A DNA stretch of 64,000 nt from Natrinema hispanicum (GTDB taxonomy: Archaea; Halobacteriota; Halobacteria; Halobacteriales; Natrialbaceae): NCBI RefSeq assembly GCF_004217335.1, contig NZ_SHMP01000006.1, forward strand, positions 186,001 to 250,000, in the 5' to 3' direction. The stretch's first letter is position 1; every line of letters begins with the position of its first letter. Positions 52,229 to 61,081 of this stretch are shown piece after piece. The translations under genes were made by a program, and so were the position numbers. A model generated the notes under the pieces. It saw nothing but the letters and a program-made list of their open reading frames with translations. It made no database searches and was not told the DNA's origin.

Positions 52229-52555
52229 TCAGAACGGGACGTCCGGCGGCACGTCCGGGCCCGACGATCCCTGCTCGCTCAGTCCGTCGAGGCCGGTCGT
52301 AACGGTGACGTGATCGATCGCGTCGATCTCGGCCGGAAGTCGCCGCTGGATCGCCTGGGTCGTCATCGAACTGACCCCACAGCCGCTGCACGCGCCATGC
52401 AAATTGATCCCGACGTGGCGCTCCTCGAGGTCGACCTCGGTGATCGAAGAGTCGCCGCCGTGGCCCTCGATCTGGGGGAAGTTGCGACGGAGGAACAGGG
52501 AGACGGCTTCGCGAACGGCGTCCTCGGGGGATTGGTCCGGCTCGGACTCGCTCAT
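52229..52555 (-). CDS. NfuA/NifU C-terminal-type Fe-S scaffold
   Basis: This 108-residue protein starts MSESEPDQSPEDAVREAVSL. The NifU C-terminal domain holds the cluster motif GACSGCGVSSMTTQAIQRRL, a CxxC that bridges a [4Fe-4S] in a dimer. HGGDSSITEVDLEERHVGI is the typical strand region. It lacks the A-type domain of bacterial NfuA, so it is a stand-alone Nfu. The bolA gene follows on the same strand, and the two probably work in Fe-S delivery. Confidence 0.88.
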   Translation of the reverse strand: MSESEPDQSPEDAVREAVSLFLRRNFPQIEGHGGDSSITEVDLEERHVGINLHGACSGCGVSSMTTQAIQRRLPAEIDAIDHVTVTTGLDGLSEQGSSGPDVPPDVPF

Positions 52556-52631
52556 GACTGTGGCGAGGGGCTGGAGCGGTATATATGTCGGGCATCGGTC
52601 CGTGCGACCGCAATCAGAGCGGCAATGACGG

Positions 52632-52641
52632 CGACTTTATG
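52632..52641 (+). promoter_or_regulatory. TATA-like box of the 52666 gene
   Basis: GACTTTATGC is centred about 29 bp before the ATG at 52666, which supports that start and a leaderless mRNA. Confidence 0.5.
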
Positions 52642-52665
52642 CCGGCTCGAGACGCCGTCCCCGAT

Positions 52666-53169
52666 ATGTCACTGGCAGCCGAGACGCGCCGGGCAGTCGA
52701 TCGTCGGCCGTTCCTCCGAACCGCGCTACGGGCCGGCGTCGTCAACTACACCGCCGCCGCTCGCTCTCTCGCGGTCGACGGCGAGACCGACGCGATCGCG
52801 ACGGCGCTGCGCCGCTACGCCGAGGAGTTACCGGCCTACGAGACCGAGTCGCGAGACGTCCGTGTCCGGATGGAAAGCGGGATCGGCCCGCTCGAGGACG
52901 CAAGCGGCGATGCCGACGCACTCCTGACGGTCGGCGGGCAGGCCTTCGGTCCCGTCGACGGCGATCTGACCGCCATCGTCGCCGCCGGCGACGTCGATGC
53001 GGCCGCGCTCGCGGCCGTGCTTGCACGACTTCTCGCCGAGGGGCTGTCGCCGACTGCAGCCGGCGTCGCCGGAGACGTGATGGTAGTCGTGGCCGAGCGA
53101 CTCGAGGGTGCGAACGCGCTGCGGGCGGTCGAGGACGCGCTCGAACGTGTGGGTGCACAATCCGGATGA
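52666..53169 (+). CDS. Small acidic haloarchaeal protein of unknown function
   Basis: This 167-residue protein begins MSLAAETRRAVDRRPFLRTA. GVVNYTAAARSLAVDGETDA and IATALRRYAEELPAYETESR suggest a small helical N-terminal domain, followed by an alpha/beta C-terminal domain with repeats of Ala and Gly (GEVD-like loops around AAGDVDAAALAAVLARLL). It resembles ACT-type regulatory folds in haloarchaea that I recall as DUF7523. No active site is visible. An ATG at 52639 is an alternative, but the TATA box is closer to 52666. Confidence 0.7.
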   Translation: MSLAAETRRAVDRRPFLRTALRAGVVNYTAAARSLAVDGETDAIATALRRYAEELPAYETESRDVRVRMESGIGPLEDASGDADALLTVGGQAFGPVDGDLTAIVAAGDVDAAALAAVLARLLAEGLSPTAAGVAGDVMVVVAERLEGANALRAVEDALERVGAQSG

Positions 53170-53252
53170 GGGCACTCGATCGATGACGGCAGTCGCGGGG
53201 GGCTACTTCTGTTGGTTATGACTTTTTATACCCACACTTTCTGAGATGTTAT

Positions 53253-54299
53253 ATGGGGATTTCCCAGGGCGTGTCGTTACCGGCAGCGTTCGACGATCTC
53301 GAGATCGGCATCGTCTTACGCGACCCGGAAACCGGCGCAGCTCTCGACGTAAACGACCGGATCGAGGAGTTATACGGGTATTCTAGAGTGGACATCCTCG
53401 AGATGGAAATCGGAGAGTTCACAGCACCATCGACGACGTTTTCTCAGGACGAAGCGGTCGATCGACTGCACGCTGCTGCCGCCGGCGAGTCGCAAGTGTT
53501 CGAGTGGCAGATCGAACGGCCCACGGGTGAACTGGTCTGGATTCGCGTCCGGCTCAATCGGACGACGGTCGACGACACCACGTGTGTCATCGCCGAGGTT
53601 CGGGAGATCACTGAGTACAAGGCGCGGGAACGTCGATTGCGCCTCCTCAATCGTGTCGTTCGACACAACCTTCGAAACGAGACGAACGTACTCATGGGGT
53701 ATGCCGACCGTCTCAAACAAGCCGTCGAAGAAGAGACGCTCGAGAAGGAAGTCGAGACGATCCGCGAGATCGCGTCGGAAATCGGGACGATGAGCGACTC
53801 GATTCGCCAGATCGAGGAGATCGCAACGCCCGACGCAACGCAGCGATCGCCCACGGATATCGGCGAATTGGTCGAAGAGATCGTCGCGGAGGCGCGAGCG
53901 GACGCGCCGGCGGCCGAGATAACCGTCGACATCCAGGACGATGTCTGTGTAAACGCCGATACGGGCCTTCGGCACGCGATCACCCACGCCATCGAAAACG
54001 CGATCGAGCACAACGATCGCGAAGTCCCGTCCGTCGAGGTGTCAGTCGCCATCGATTCGACCACTGGACAGGCCGAGATCGCTGTCAGCGACAACGGCCC
54101 ACCGATCCCGGAGGTCGAAGTTGACGTTCTCAGAGAGGACGTCGAGTCGAGTGCGACCTACCACGGCTCCGGCATCGGGCTGTGGGTGATGCAGTGGTGT
54201 GTCGACTCGCTGGGCGGCGAACTCGTCTTCGAGGAGAACACTCCCCGTGGAAACGTCGTCCGGTTCTTACTGCCACGGGTCGATCGCGCCGAGCCGTAG
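53253..54299 (+). CDS. PAS-domain sensor histidine kinase
   Basis: This 348-residue kinase has one PAS domain (residues 10-125: IGIVLRDPETGAALDVNDRI, EWQIERPTGELVWIRVRLN). The dimerisation/phospho-His helix RLLNRVVRHNLRNETNVLMG follows (His about 137), and then an ATPase domain with IENAIEHND (N-box), VSDNGPPIP (G1) and GSGIGLWVMQW (G2). There is no transmembrane helix, so it senses in the cytoplasm. No response regulator is adjacent. It ends about 90 bp before the cysS start, on the same strand. Confidence 0.88.
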   Translation: MGISQGVSLPAAFDDLEIGIVLRDPETGAALDVNDRIEELYGYSRVDILEMEIGEFTAPSTTFSQDEAVDRLHAAAAGESQVFEWQIERPTGELVWIRVRLNRTTVDDTTCVIAEVREITEYKARERRLRLLNRVVRHNLRNETNVLMGYADRLKQAVEEETLEKEVETIREIASEIGTMSDSIRQIEEIATPDATQRSPTDIGELVEEIVAEARADAPAAEITVDIQDDVCVNADTGLRHAITHAIENAIEHNDREVPSVEVSVAIDSTTGQAEIAVSDNGPPIPEVEVDVLREDVESSATYHGSGIGLWVMQWCVDSLGGELVFEENTPRGNVVRFLLPRVDRAEP

Positions 54300-54391
54300 C
54301 GACGGTCAGCAGTCTCGCTGCCGGGACTGGCCGGCCGTCGGGTCCGGAGGGCATCACACGCTTTAACTTTCGGCCGGGGGAAGAGAGGATA

Positions 54392-55906
54392 ATGACCCTG
54401 CACGTGACGAACACGTTGACGGGCGAAAAAGAGCCGTTCGAGCCACAGGACCCCGAGAACGTCTTGCTCTACTACTGTGGCCTGACGGTCTCTGACCCGC
54501 CACATCTGGGCCACGCACGCTCGTGGGTCCACGTCGACGTCATGCACCGCTGGCTCGAGCACCTCGGTTACGACGTGCGTCACGTCGAGAACTTCACCGA
54601 CGTCAACGAGAAGATCGTCGCCCGGATCGGCGAGGACGACCTCGGTGAGAGCGAAAGCGAGGTGGCCGAAACCTACATCCAGCGGACGATCGACGACATG
54701 CGCTCGCTGAACCTCCTGCGTGCGGAGGTGTATCCGCGGGTGTCCGAACACGTTCCAGAGATCGTCGATCTCGTCGAGACCCTGATCGAGAAGGACTACG
54801 CCTACGAGTCCAACGGCTCGGTCTACTTCGACGTGACCAGTTTCGAGGAGTACGGCAAACTCTCGAATCAGGAACTCGACGAGATCGAATCCCAGGGCGA
54901 TCCCGACGAGCGCACCGAGAAGCGCCATCCGGCGGATTTTGCGCTCTGGAAGGCCGACGGCGTCGACCCCGATGCGATCGACGAACACAGCCACGAGGGC
55001 GTCGACCACGGAGACACTCCGCCCGAGGGCCTGACCTGGGACTCGCCGTGGGGCGAGGGGCGTCCCGGCTGGCACATCGAGTGCTCGGCGATGAGCATGA
55101 CCCATCTGGGCGAGACGCTCGACATCCACGTCGGCGGGCGGGATCTGGTTTTCCCGCATCACGAAAACGAGATCGCTCAGTCCGAGGCCGCAACCGACCA
55201 GCAGTTCGCAAACTACTGGCTTCACTGCGAACTCTTCCAGATGGACGACGAGAAGATGTCCTCGAGTCTGGGCAACTTCGTCACCGTCGACGAGGCCATC
55301 GACCGCTGGGGGACGAACGTCATGCGGACGTTCCTGACCGCGGGGTCGTACAACAGCAAACAGCTGTACGCCGACGAGACGATCACCGAGGCCGAAGAAC
55401 GCTGGGACCAACTCGAGCGGGCCTACGAGGCCGCCGTCGACGTGCTGGATTCTCCACAGGCGAGTGCGAAAGCAACGGACGAGTCGCTGCGCAACGAAAT
55501 CGACAGTGCGCGCGAGGCGTTTGCGACCGCGATGAACGACGACTTCAACACCCGGGAGGCGCAGTCTGCACTGCTATCGGTCGCGACAGCGATCAACCGC
55601 CATCTCGAGGCGATCGGCGGTGATACCGACGGCGAGGGCGGCTCCGATTACCGTGGGCTTCGACGCGCCGTCGAGACGCTCGAGGAACTGGGTGGCGTCC
55701 TCGGGCTGTCCTTTACGGGCGAGACGACGGGCTCGGCCACACTCGCCGGTGACGTCGTAGAACTCGTCCTCGACGTGCGCGAGGCCGAACGCGACGTCGG
55801 CAACTACGAGCGTGCCGACGAGTTGCGCGACGAACTCGAGGCCCTCGGCATCGAAGTCCAAGATACCGACGAGGGGGCGACCTACCGGCTGCCATCGGGG
55901 GAGTGA
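54392..55906 (+). CDS. cysS: Cysteinyl-tRNA synthetase CysS
   Basis: This 504-residue class I synthetase charges tRNA(Cys). The HIGH-type motif is [10 protein letters not shown] (residues 36-45) and the KMSKS-type motif is KMSSSLGN. Zinc ligands are Cys29, the Cys in HIECSAMSM and His residues in VFPHHENEI. The anticodon-binding region ([31 protein letters not shown]) ends the protein. The ATG at 54392 has TTTAACTTT about 28 bp upstream, whereas a longer frame would overlap the kinase gene. It lies between two histidine kinases but is probably not functionally linked to them. Confidence 0.95.
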   Translation: MTLHVTNTLTGEKEPFEPQDPENVLLYYCGLTVSDPPHLGHARSWVHVDVMHRWLEHLGYDVRHVENFTDVNEKIVARIGEDDLGESESEVAETYIQRTIDDMRSLNLLRAEVYPRVSEHVPEIVDLVETLIEKDYAYESNGSVYFDVTSFEEYGKLSNQELDEIESQGDPDERTEKRHPADFALWKADGVDPDAIDEHSHEGVDHGDTPPEGLTWDSPWGEGRPGWHIECSAMSMTHLGETLDIHVGGRDLVFPHHENEIAQSEAATDQQFANYWLHCELFQMDDEKMSSSLGNFVTVDEAIDRWGTNVMRTFLTAGSYNSKQLYADETITEAEERWDQLERAYEAAVDVLDSPQASAKATDESLRNEIDSAREAFATAMNDDFNTREAQSALLSVATAINRHLEAIGGDTDGEGGSDYRGLRRAVETLEELGGVLGLSFTGETTGSATLAGDVVELVLDVREAERDVGNYERADELRDELEALGIEVQDTDEGATYRLPSGE

Positions 55907-55985
55907 GACTGTCTCGTCCGAGTTCGTGAAAGGATACGTACCTGTTACCTTATCGCTCAAGTAGGTGGCGCGTCTCTAGGCGATA

Positions 55986-57095
55986 ATGACTGATTCTCGG
56001 TCGGTCGTCACCGCTGGGTTCGATGCCATGCCTGCACACGTGGCGATTCTCGACGAGATGGGGGAAATCGTCTACACCAACAGGGCATGGGACGCGTTCG
56101 GCGACGAACAGGGGTTGTCTGACGCGGCGGGCGGGGTCGGCACGAACTATCTCACGGTCTGTGAGGGAAGCAACGCCAACGAGGCGGCGGAGACGGAACG
56201 CGGGATTCGGGCGGTCGCAAACGGCGACCGCGAGGAGTTCAGCCTCGAGTACCCCTGTCACACGCCCGAGTGCAAGCGCTGGTTCATGATGCAGGCGACG
56301 CCGTACGACCACGCGGGCGAGCGGTTCGTCCTCGTCATGCACGTCGACATCACCGAACGTCGCCGCCTCGAGCAACGAACCCAGGCCCAGGCCGAGCGTA
56401 TGGAGCGGTTCGCGAGGCTCCTCTCACACGATCTGCGAAACCCGCTGTCGGTCGCACTGGCAGAGGTACACACCCTCGAGCGCGACGACGATATCGATCT
56501 CAGATCCGACGACGGCGACCGCAGTTCGTTGCGGTCGTCGCTCGAGCGCATGGAGTCGATTACCGACGACGTGCTGGCGCTCGTGACGATCGACGAGGTC
56601 GCGGAGGCCGAGCGAGCGGCAATTCCGCTCGAGAGGGCAGTCGAGGACGCCTGGGCACACGTCCATACGGAGTCATCGACCGTCGAGGTCGTCGGGACCG
56701 TCGCGATCCGTGCGAACGAGTCGCTGGTGAGCCATCTCTTCGAGAACCTCTTTCGGAACGCGATCGAACACGCCGGCGACGACGTGACTGTCGAGGTCGG
56801 CCCGCTCGAGCACTCGAGGACGGATGCAGACGATACTGCGTTTACCGGGTTCTACGTCGAAGACGACGGTCCGGGGATTCCACCCGATCGCCGCGAACGG
56901 GTGTTCGAATCGGGGTATTCGGCAGCGTGCAGTGAGCCTGGAGCGGGAGCGACCATGGGTGGCTCTGGACTGGGGCTTGCGATCGTTCGGGAAGTCGCCG
57001 ACGCACACGGCTGGTCGGTTTCGGTGACGACAGGCGAAGACGGCGGCGCTCGATTCGAGATTCAGGGCGTCTCGATGCTCGAGCAGTCGTCCTAG
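55986..57095 (+). CDS. PAS-domain sensor histidine kinase (second)
   Basis: This 369-residue kinase has a PAS domain (residues 10-125: VAILDEMGEIVYTNRAWDAF, GTNYLTVCEG) with a Cys-rich insertion (EYPCHTPECKRWF). A coiled linker (RTQAQAERMERFARLLSHDL) carries the phospho-His, then FRNAIEHAGDDV (N-box), DDGPGIPPDRR (G1) and MGGSGLGLAIVREVADAHGW (G2). It is cytoplasmic, orphan and downstream of cysS on the same strand. The two Cys in the PAS domain may bind a metal or sense redox; that is a guess. Confidence 0.88.
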   Translation: MTDSRSVVTAGFDAMPAHVAILDEMGEIVYTNRAWDAFGDEQGLSDAAGGVGTNYLTVCEGSNANEAAETERGIRAVANGDREEFSLEYPCHTPECKRWFMMQATPYDHAGERFVLVMHVDITERRRLEQRTQAQAERMERFARLLSHDLRNPLSVALAEVHTLERDDDIDLRSDDGDRSSLRSSLERMESITDDVLALVTIDEVAEAERAAIPLERAVEDAWAHVHTESSTVEVVGTVAIRANESLVSHLFENLFRNAIEHAGDDVTVEVGPLEHSRTDADDTAFTGFYVEDDGPGIPPDRRERVFESGYSAACSEPGAGATMGGSGLGLAIVREVADAHGWSVSVTTGEDGGARFEIQGVSMLEQSS

Positions 57096-58117
57096 AACCC
57101 GAGTGCAGTAACGATCGAAAGCCCACTGGCGAGCGCGCCGAGCAGATAGCCGCCGATCGCGCCGCCGTTGAGCAGCGGCAACCCGGCGTGAGGTCGACCC
57201 TTGAGGACCATGTACATGAGTACGAGCAGCCCGGCGATCGTTCCAACCAGCGCGCCGAGTGCAGGCAGGTTCAGCGCGATCAGGGGCACTGAAATCGTCC
57301 CGGCCTCGAGGAAGTACGCCGCGCTGGCGACGAGAATCGACGGAATGACGGCGTCACCGAGGCCGATGAACAGCGCGTCGCGGTCGAGGGCTCCTGCATC
57401 GTCAGCAGCAGACCTATCGTCGGTGTCGGGGTCGATGCCGCCGTCGGCAGCGCTCGTGTCGGTCTCGCGGTCGTCCTCGAGCACGTCGTCGGTGCTGCCG
57501 TCGGCGAGGTAGGAATAGGACAGCGTCATCGGGACGACGAGGACGACGGGAATCTTGAGGTCCATGACGCCTTCGGCGAGGTCGAGCATGTGTTCGGTGC
57601 CGTAGACGCTGATGGCGTCGTAGACTGCCAGGACCGCGAGCAACAGCAGCGCCGGCAGCAGACCGAAGCTGATCCCGAACAGGGCGGCGGCACCGGCACC
57701 CATCACGACGCCCGTCGTATCGATGACGTACCACTCGGGGTACAATAGGAGCGCCGCGCCGACGGCAAGCGCGACGACGATCGCGAGCGCGTCGGCTACA
57801 GCCGCAGCGAGCGGCGGTGCGAGCAGTGCCGGCACGAGTTCGGCGAAGACGTACCACGAGATCATCACGCTGACGCCGACGATCAGCAGCCGGATGAGCC
57901 ACTCGAGATCGTACTTGAAGGCCGCGAGCATCAGCCCGGTTGCGACGAGCATCACCCCGAAGTAGAGAACACTGTTCGTCGGATTCTGGGGATTCTCAAC
58001 GGCTTGCCGACCCGATTCGTGGAAGGGCTCGACCAGCGCCAGCGCGCCGAGCTGGACGCCGAGAAAGAGCAGGACCGTCGTGCCTACGGCGACGAGGACC
58101 CGCGTCCGATCGTTCAT
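57092..58117 (-). CDS. Presenilin-like intramembrane aspartyl protease
   Basis: This 341-residue membrane protein starts MNDRTRVLVAVGTTVLLFLG. Nine or so helices include LAVYDAISVYGTEHM (YD motif, Asp167) and FIGLGDAVIPSILVA (GLGD motif, Asp255), the two catalytic Asp of presenilin/SPP proteases. HAGLPLLNGGAIGGY occupies the PALP position. A Asp/Thr-rich loop (residues 207-243) sits between the catalytic helices. It overlaps the kinase stop at 57095 by 4 bp (convergent). gar1 and srp19 follow upstream, a grouping I recall from other haloarchaea. Confidence 0.88.
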   Translation of the reverse strand: MNDRTRVLVAVGTTVLLFLGVQLGALALVEPFHESGRQAVENPQNPTNSVLYFGVMLVATGLMLAAFKYDLEWLIRLLIVGVSVMISWYVFAELVPALLAPPLAAAVADALAIVVALAVGAALLLYPEWYVIDTTGVVMGAGAAALFGISFGLLPALLLLAVLAVYDAISVYGTEHMLDLAEGVMDLKIPVVLVVPMTLSYSYLADGSTDDVLEDDRETDTSAADGGIDPDTDDRSAADDAGALDRDALFIGLGDAVIPSILVASAAYFLEAGTISVPLIALNLPALGALVGTIAGLLVLMYMVLKGRPHAGLPLLNGGAIGGYLLGALASGLSIVTALGF

Positions 58118-58219
58118 GGCGCGGGGTTTGTACCCCGCTCGTATTGGCTTTTCCACTCCGTGGTCGCGTCTTTCGACCACGGGGACGGACTCAATGAGGC
58201 CGATACCCGCGAACCAGCG

Positions 58220-58468
58220 CTACCGCGCGTACAGCGTCGAACTCACCAGCGACGGCAGGTGCACGTCGTCGTCCGGCGTCACCGCCAGATACGGCTGCGA
58301 AACGGGCCCAAAGACGTCGACGACGCGGCCGACTTCCTCGAGGGAGTCGTCGAGGACGGTCGTGCCGATCTCGTCGCGGTACGCCTCGGCTGCCTCGTCG
58401 TCGACGGCGTCCGCGCGGAGTACCGCAAGTCCCTGTGCCGTACGGACGACTGCGCCGATCCGGCGCAT
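58220..58468 (-). CDS. gar1: H/ACA RNP subunit Gar1
   Basis: This 82-residue protein starts MRRIGAVVRTAQGLAVLRAD. It has the six-strand barrel of Gar1/Naf1 with TVLDDSLEEVGRVVDVFGPV and SQPYLAVTPDD. Gar1 binds Cbf5 in the H/ACA ribonucleoprotein that makes pseudouridine in rRNA. Archaeal Gar1 is short, as here, without the Gly/Arg-rich tails of eukaryotes. The ATG at 58468 is 1 bp from the srp19 stop, so they are co-transcribed. Confidence 0.87.
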   Translation of the reverse strand: MRRIGAVVRTAQGLAVLRADAVDDEAAEAYRDEIGTTVLDDSLEEVGRVVDVFGPVSQPYLAVTPDDDVHLPSLVSSTLYAR

Positions 58469-58469
58469 C

Positions 58470-58751
58470 TCACTCGCGCATCGCGACGACGTACGCCGCG
58501 ACGGCTTGCACGAGGTCGTTTTTCGTCGAGTCGTCGGCTCCGCGGACGACGACCCGGCCCCGGTCGAGCCAGTGCTCTCGGGAATACGACTTGTCCCGCT
58601 CGATCGTGGCATCGTACCCGATCTGCTGGACGGCCTTTGCGATCTCGTCGACCGTCGGTTCTTCGACTGCCAAGTCCTGGGACACGCGTCGTCCGTCGCT
58701 CCGCGAGAGGTCCGCATCGAGATAAGCGGGCCAGATGACGTTCTCGACCAT
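58470..58751 (-). CDS. srp19: Signal recognition particle subunit SRP19
   Basis: This 93-residue protein starts [40 protein letters not shown] is the conserved RNA-binding start of SRP19, and [20 protein letters not shown] the C-terminal region. SRP19 remodels 7S RNA so that SRP54 can bind. The ATG at 58751 is preferred to 58790, as MVENVIWP is the canonical start. gar1 follows with a 1-bp gap. Confidence 0.92.
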   Translation of the reverse strand: MVENVIWPAYLDADLSRSDGRRVSQDLAVEEPTVDEIAKAVQQIGYDATIERDKSYSREHWLDRGRVVVRGADDSTKNDLVQAVAAYVVAMRE

Positions 58752-58858
58752 GCGCCCCTCTGGGCGGTCCGGCGAGTAAACCCTTTTCAAAACGATACGT
58801 CGGCTGCCGTCGAGAAGACGACCGAAACGAATCAGAAGCGTGACTCTACTTGCCCGCG

Positions 58859-59923
58859 TTATCGTCGCCGTGCGACGAATCCGATGGCAGCAAGCAAGGC
58901 GACGAGGGTGGCAGGAACGCCGAATCCAGGAATGCTGTCGTTTTGCTGGTCGTCCGACGTGGTGTCGTCCTCGGGTGCGGCGTCGAGTTCCGCGCTCGCC
59001 TCTTCGTAGGCCTCCGGATGGACCGTTTTGACGATGTCAGTAATCGCGTAGACGACCCGTGGCGCGGGCTGGCTGATGTAGTTTGCGTTCACCGGGAGGA
59101 TGTTGTCGTTCTGGTAGGCAGGCGTCGCCGTAACCGACTCGTGGATTGGGACCTGCTCTCGGTCGTTCGGATAGACGATCCAGGCGGGGCTCTCGTTGAC
59201 GACTGTTTCGGGGTTGATCTGTTTGTATGACTGGACACCCGCCTCCGCTGCAATGTTCGTCATGCCGGCCGTCGTCAGGACCTCGTTGATGAACGTTCCC
59301 GACCCGGCGGTGTATCCATCACCCATCGCGTAGTACGCCGTCGGGCGGTCCACCTCCTCGAGCGTCCGTTCGACGATCTCGAGTTGCTCGTTCATCCATG
59401 TAATCGTCTCTTCAGCACCGTCACACTCGCCGGTGAGTTTACCAGCCGTCCGGACGTTTTCACGAACGTCGTCGAGCGATTTGGCGTCGCTGAACTGATA
59501 GACGGTAAGGCCCGCGTTCCGAAGCTGTTCGATGTCACCTTCCTTCGTCGCGTTCGCCGCTAGCACGATGTCGGGATCGAGATTGATCACCTGTTCGTGC
59601 TTGACCGTCCAGCCGTCACCGACGTTCACACGCTCTCCACGGTCGAAATCGCTGGTTGCATAGCTGTAGGGCATCCCCACGAGCCGGTCCTCGGCGCCGA
59701 TTTCGTACACCGTCTGGGTGTCGCTGGCCTGCAGCGTGACGATCGAGTCGGGTCGCTCCTCGAGCGTGATGGTCGTGCCGGTCGCATCGGTCAGCTCGAG
59801 GGGGAACTCACACGAAACGTCGACGGTCGATTCAGTGTCGGCGTTCGACTGCCCAGCGGCGGTGGGCGCAACCGCGGAACCGACAATTAGCAGGGCAAAC
59901 AGGACGGTTATGTGGCGTCGCAT
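58859..59923 (-). CDS. btuF: Cobalamin ABC transporter binding protein BtuF
   Basis: This 354-residue protein begins [20 protein letters not shown], a Sec signal peptide. Two lobes ([39 protein letters not shown]) match class III binding proteins of the FecB/BtuF type. The tail has a Ser/Asp-rich linker and then [20 protein letters not shown] with RRR: a PGF-CTERM signal that archaeosortase A processes and lipid-anchors. btuC and btuD are transcribed divergently 60 bp away. Substrate (cobalamin rather than iron) rests on neighbourhood and similarity. Confidence 0.85.
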   Translation of the reverse strand: MRRHITVLFALLIVGSAVAPTAAGQSNADTESTVDVSCEFPLELTDATGTTITLEERPDSIVTLQASDTQTVYEIGAEDRLVGMPYSYATSDFDRGERVNVGDGWTVKHEQVINLDPDIVLAANATKEGDIEQLRNAGLTVYQFSDAKSLDDVRENVRTAGKLTGECDGAEETITWMNEQLEIVERTLEEVDRPTAYYAMGDGYTAGSGTFINEVLTTAGMTNIAAEAGVQSYKQINPETVVNESPAWIVYPNDREQVPIHESVTATPAYQNDNILPVNANYISQPAPRVVYAITDIVKTVHPEAYEEASAELDAAPEDDTTSDDQQNDSIPGFGVPATLVALLAAIGFVARRR

Positions 59924-59983
59924 CGCTCCCACCTCAACCCTACTTCAACAAATATTTGCCTACTGCAAGGTTGGTTGTCGGGT

Positions 59984-61081
59984 ATGTATCGATCGGGTCG
60001 GACAGCAGTGTGGTCGGCGGGGCTGTTCGTCCTGCTCGTCGCGGTCGTTCTCACCAGCGCCGCACTCGGACCAGTCAGGATCGATGTCGTGACCGTCGCG
60101 ATGGCGATGTTGAACGCGGTCGTCGTCCCTGTCGGCGTGACGAGTAGCAGTGCGTCGCTTCCCGTCCTCGGCGTCTCCGTTCCGACTCCGGGACTCGAGT
60201 ACGCGACCGTCTTTTCGTTCGACGTGCCGGTGACACACCAGATCATCGTCAAAGACATTCGACTGCCACGGATCACGCTCGCGGCGACGGTCGGACTCTC
60301 GCTCGGTGCCGCGGGAACGGTGATGCAGGGGTTCTTCCGGAACCCGTTGGCGGATCCGTCGATTATCGGTGTCTCTTCGGGTGCCGCAGCGGGTGCGGTC
60401 GCGGCGATCGTCTTTCCGGGGCTCATTCCCTTCGGAAGCCTCCACGTCTCGGCCTTTCTCGGCGCGCTCGCGACGGCGTTTCTCGTCTATGCTATCGCGA
60501 CAGAGGGTGGCCGAACGCCAGTCGCGACGCTATTGCTCGCCGGCGTTGCGATTCAGACGTTTCTCGGCGCGATGATCTCGTATATGCTCGTCCATAGCGG
60601 TGACTCGCTTCGACAGGCCGTCTACTGGATGATGGGCCATCTCAACAACAGCCAGTGGGGAGACGTGGGATTTGCCCTCCCGGTCACGCTGGCGGGCGTG
60701 CTCGCGCTCTGTGCGTTCCGACAAGAGCTGAACGTTCTATTGCTCGGCGAGGAAGACGCACACCACCTCGGCGTGGAAGTCGAGCGGACCAAACTCCTCT
60801 TGCTCGTGCTTGCGAGCATCGTAACCGCCGCCGGCGTCGCAGTTGCAGGTGTCATCGGCTTCGTCGGCCTCGTCGTGCCACACATTATGCGGCTGATCGT
60901 GGGACCGGACCACCGGATCCTGTTGCCGACCAGCGCACTCGCCGGCGCATCGTTCCTGGTGGCGACCGATACCCTCGCTCGGACCGGTCCGGCCGTCGTT
61001 CCGGTCGGGATCATCACGGCGGCGCTTGGCGCACCCTTCTTCCTGTTCCTGCTCAGCCGCCGGGAGGTGCACTCGGTATGA
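59984..61081 (+). CDS. btuC: Cobalamin ABC transporter permease BtuC
   Basis: This 365-residue permease starts MYRSGRTAVWSAGLFVLLVA and has about ten helices. GAAGTVMQGFFRNPLADPSI and VGLVVPHIMRLIVGPDHR are BtuCD/FecCD signatures, and the second contains the cytoplasmic loop contacting BtuD. The ATG at 59984 follows a TATA-like AATATTTG by about 30 bp. A 4-bp overlap (ATGA) couples it to btuD. btuF is divergent, so the two promoters share the 60-bp gap. Confidence 0.88.
   Translation: MYRSGRTAVWSAGLFVLLVAVVLTSAALGPVRIDVVTVAMAMLNAVVVPVGVTSSSASLPVLGVSVPTPGLEYATVFSFDVPVTHQIIVKDIRLPRITLAATVGLSLGAAGTVMQGFFRNPLADPSIIGVSSGAAAGAVAAIVFPGLIPFGSLHVSAFLGALATAFLVYAIATEGGRTPVATLLLAGVAIQTFLGAMISYMLVHSGDSLRQAVYWMMGHLNNSQWGDVGFALPVTLAGVLALCAFRQELNVLLLGEEDAHHLGVEVERTKLLLLVLASIVTAAGVAVAGVIGFVGLVVPHIMRLIVGPDHRILLPTSALAGASFLVATDTLARTGPAVVPVGIITAALGAPFFLFLLSRREVHSV

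Noticed and set aside
59924-59983. A cobalamin riboswitch between btuF and btuC
   Set aside because: The gap is only 60 bp and holds TATA-like promoters. It is too short for a B12 aptamer.
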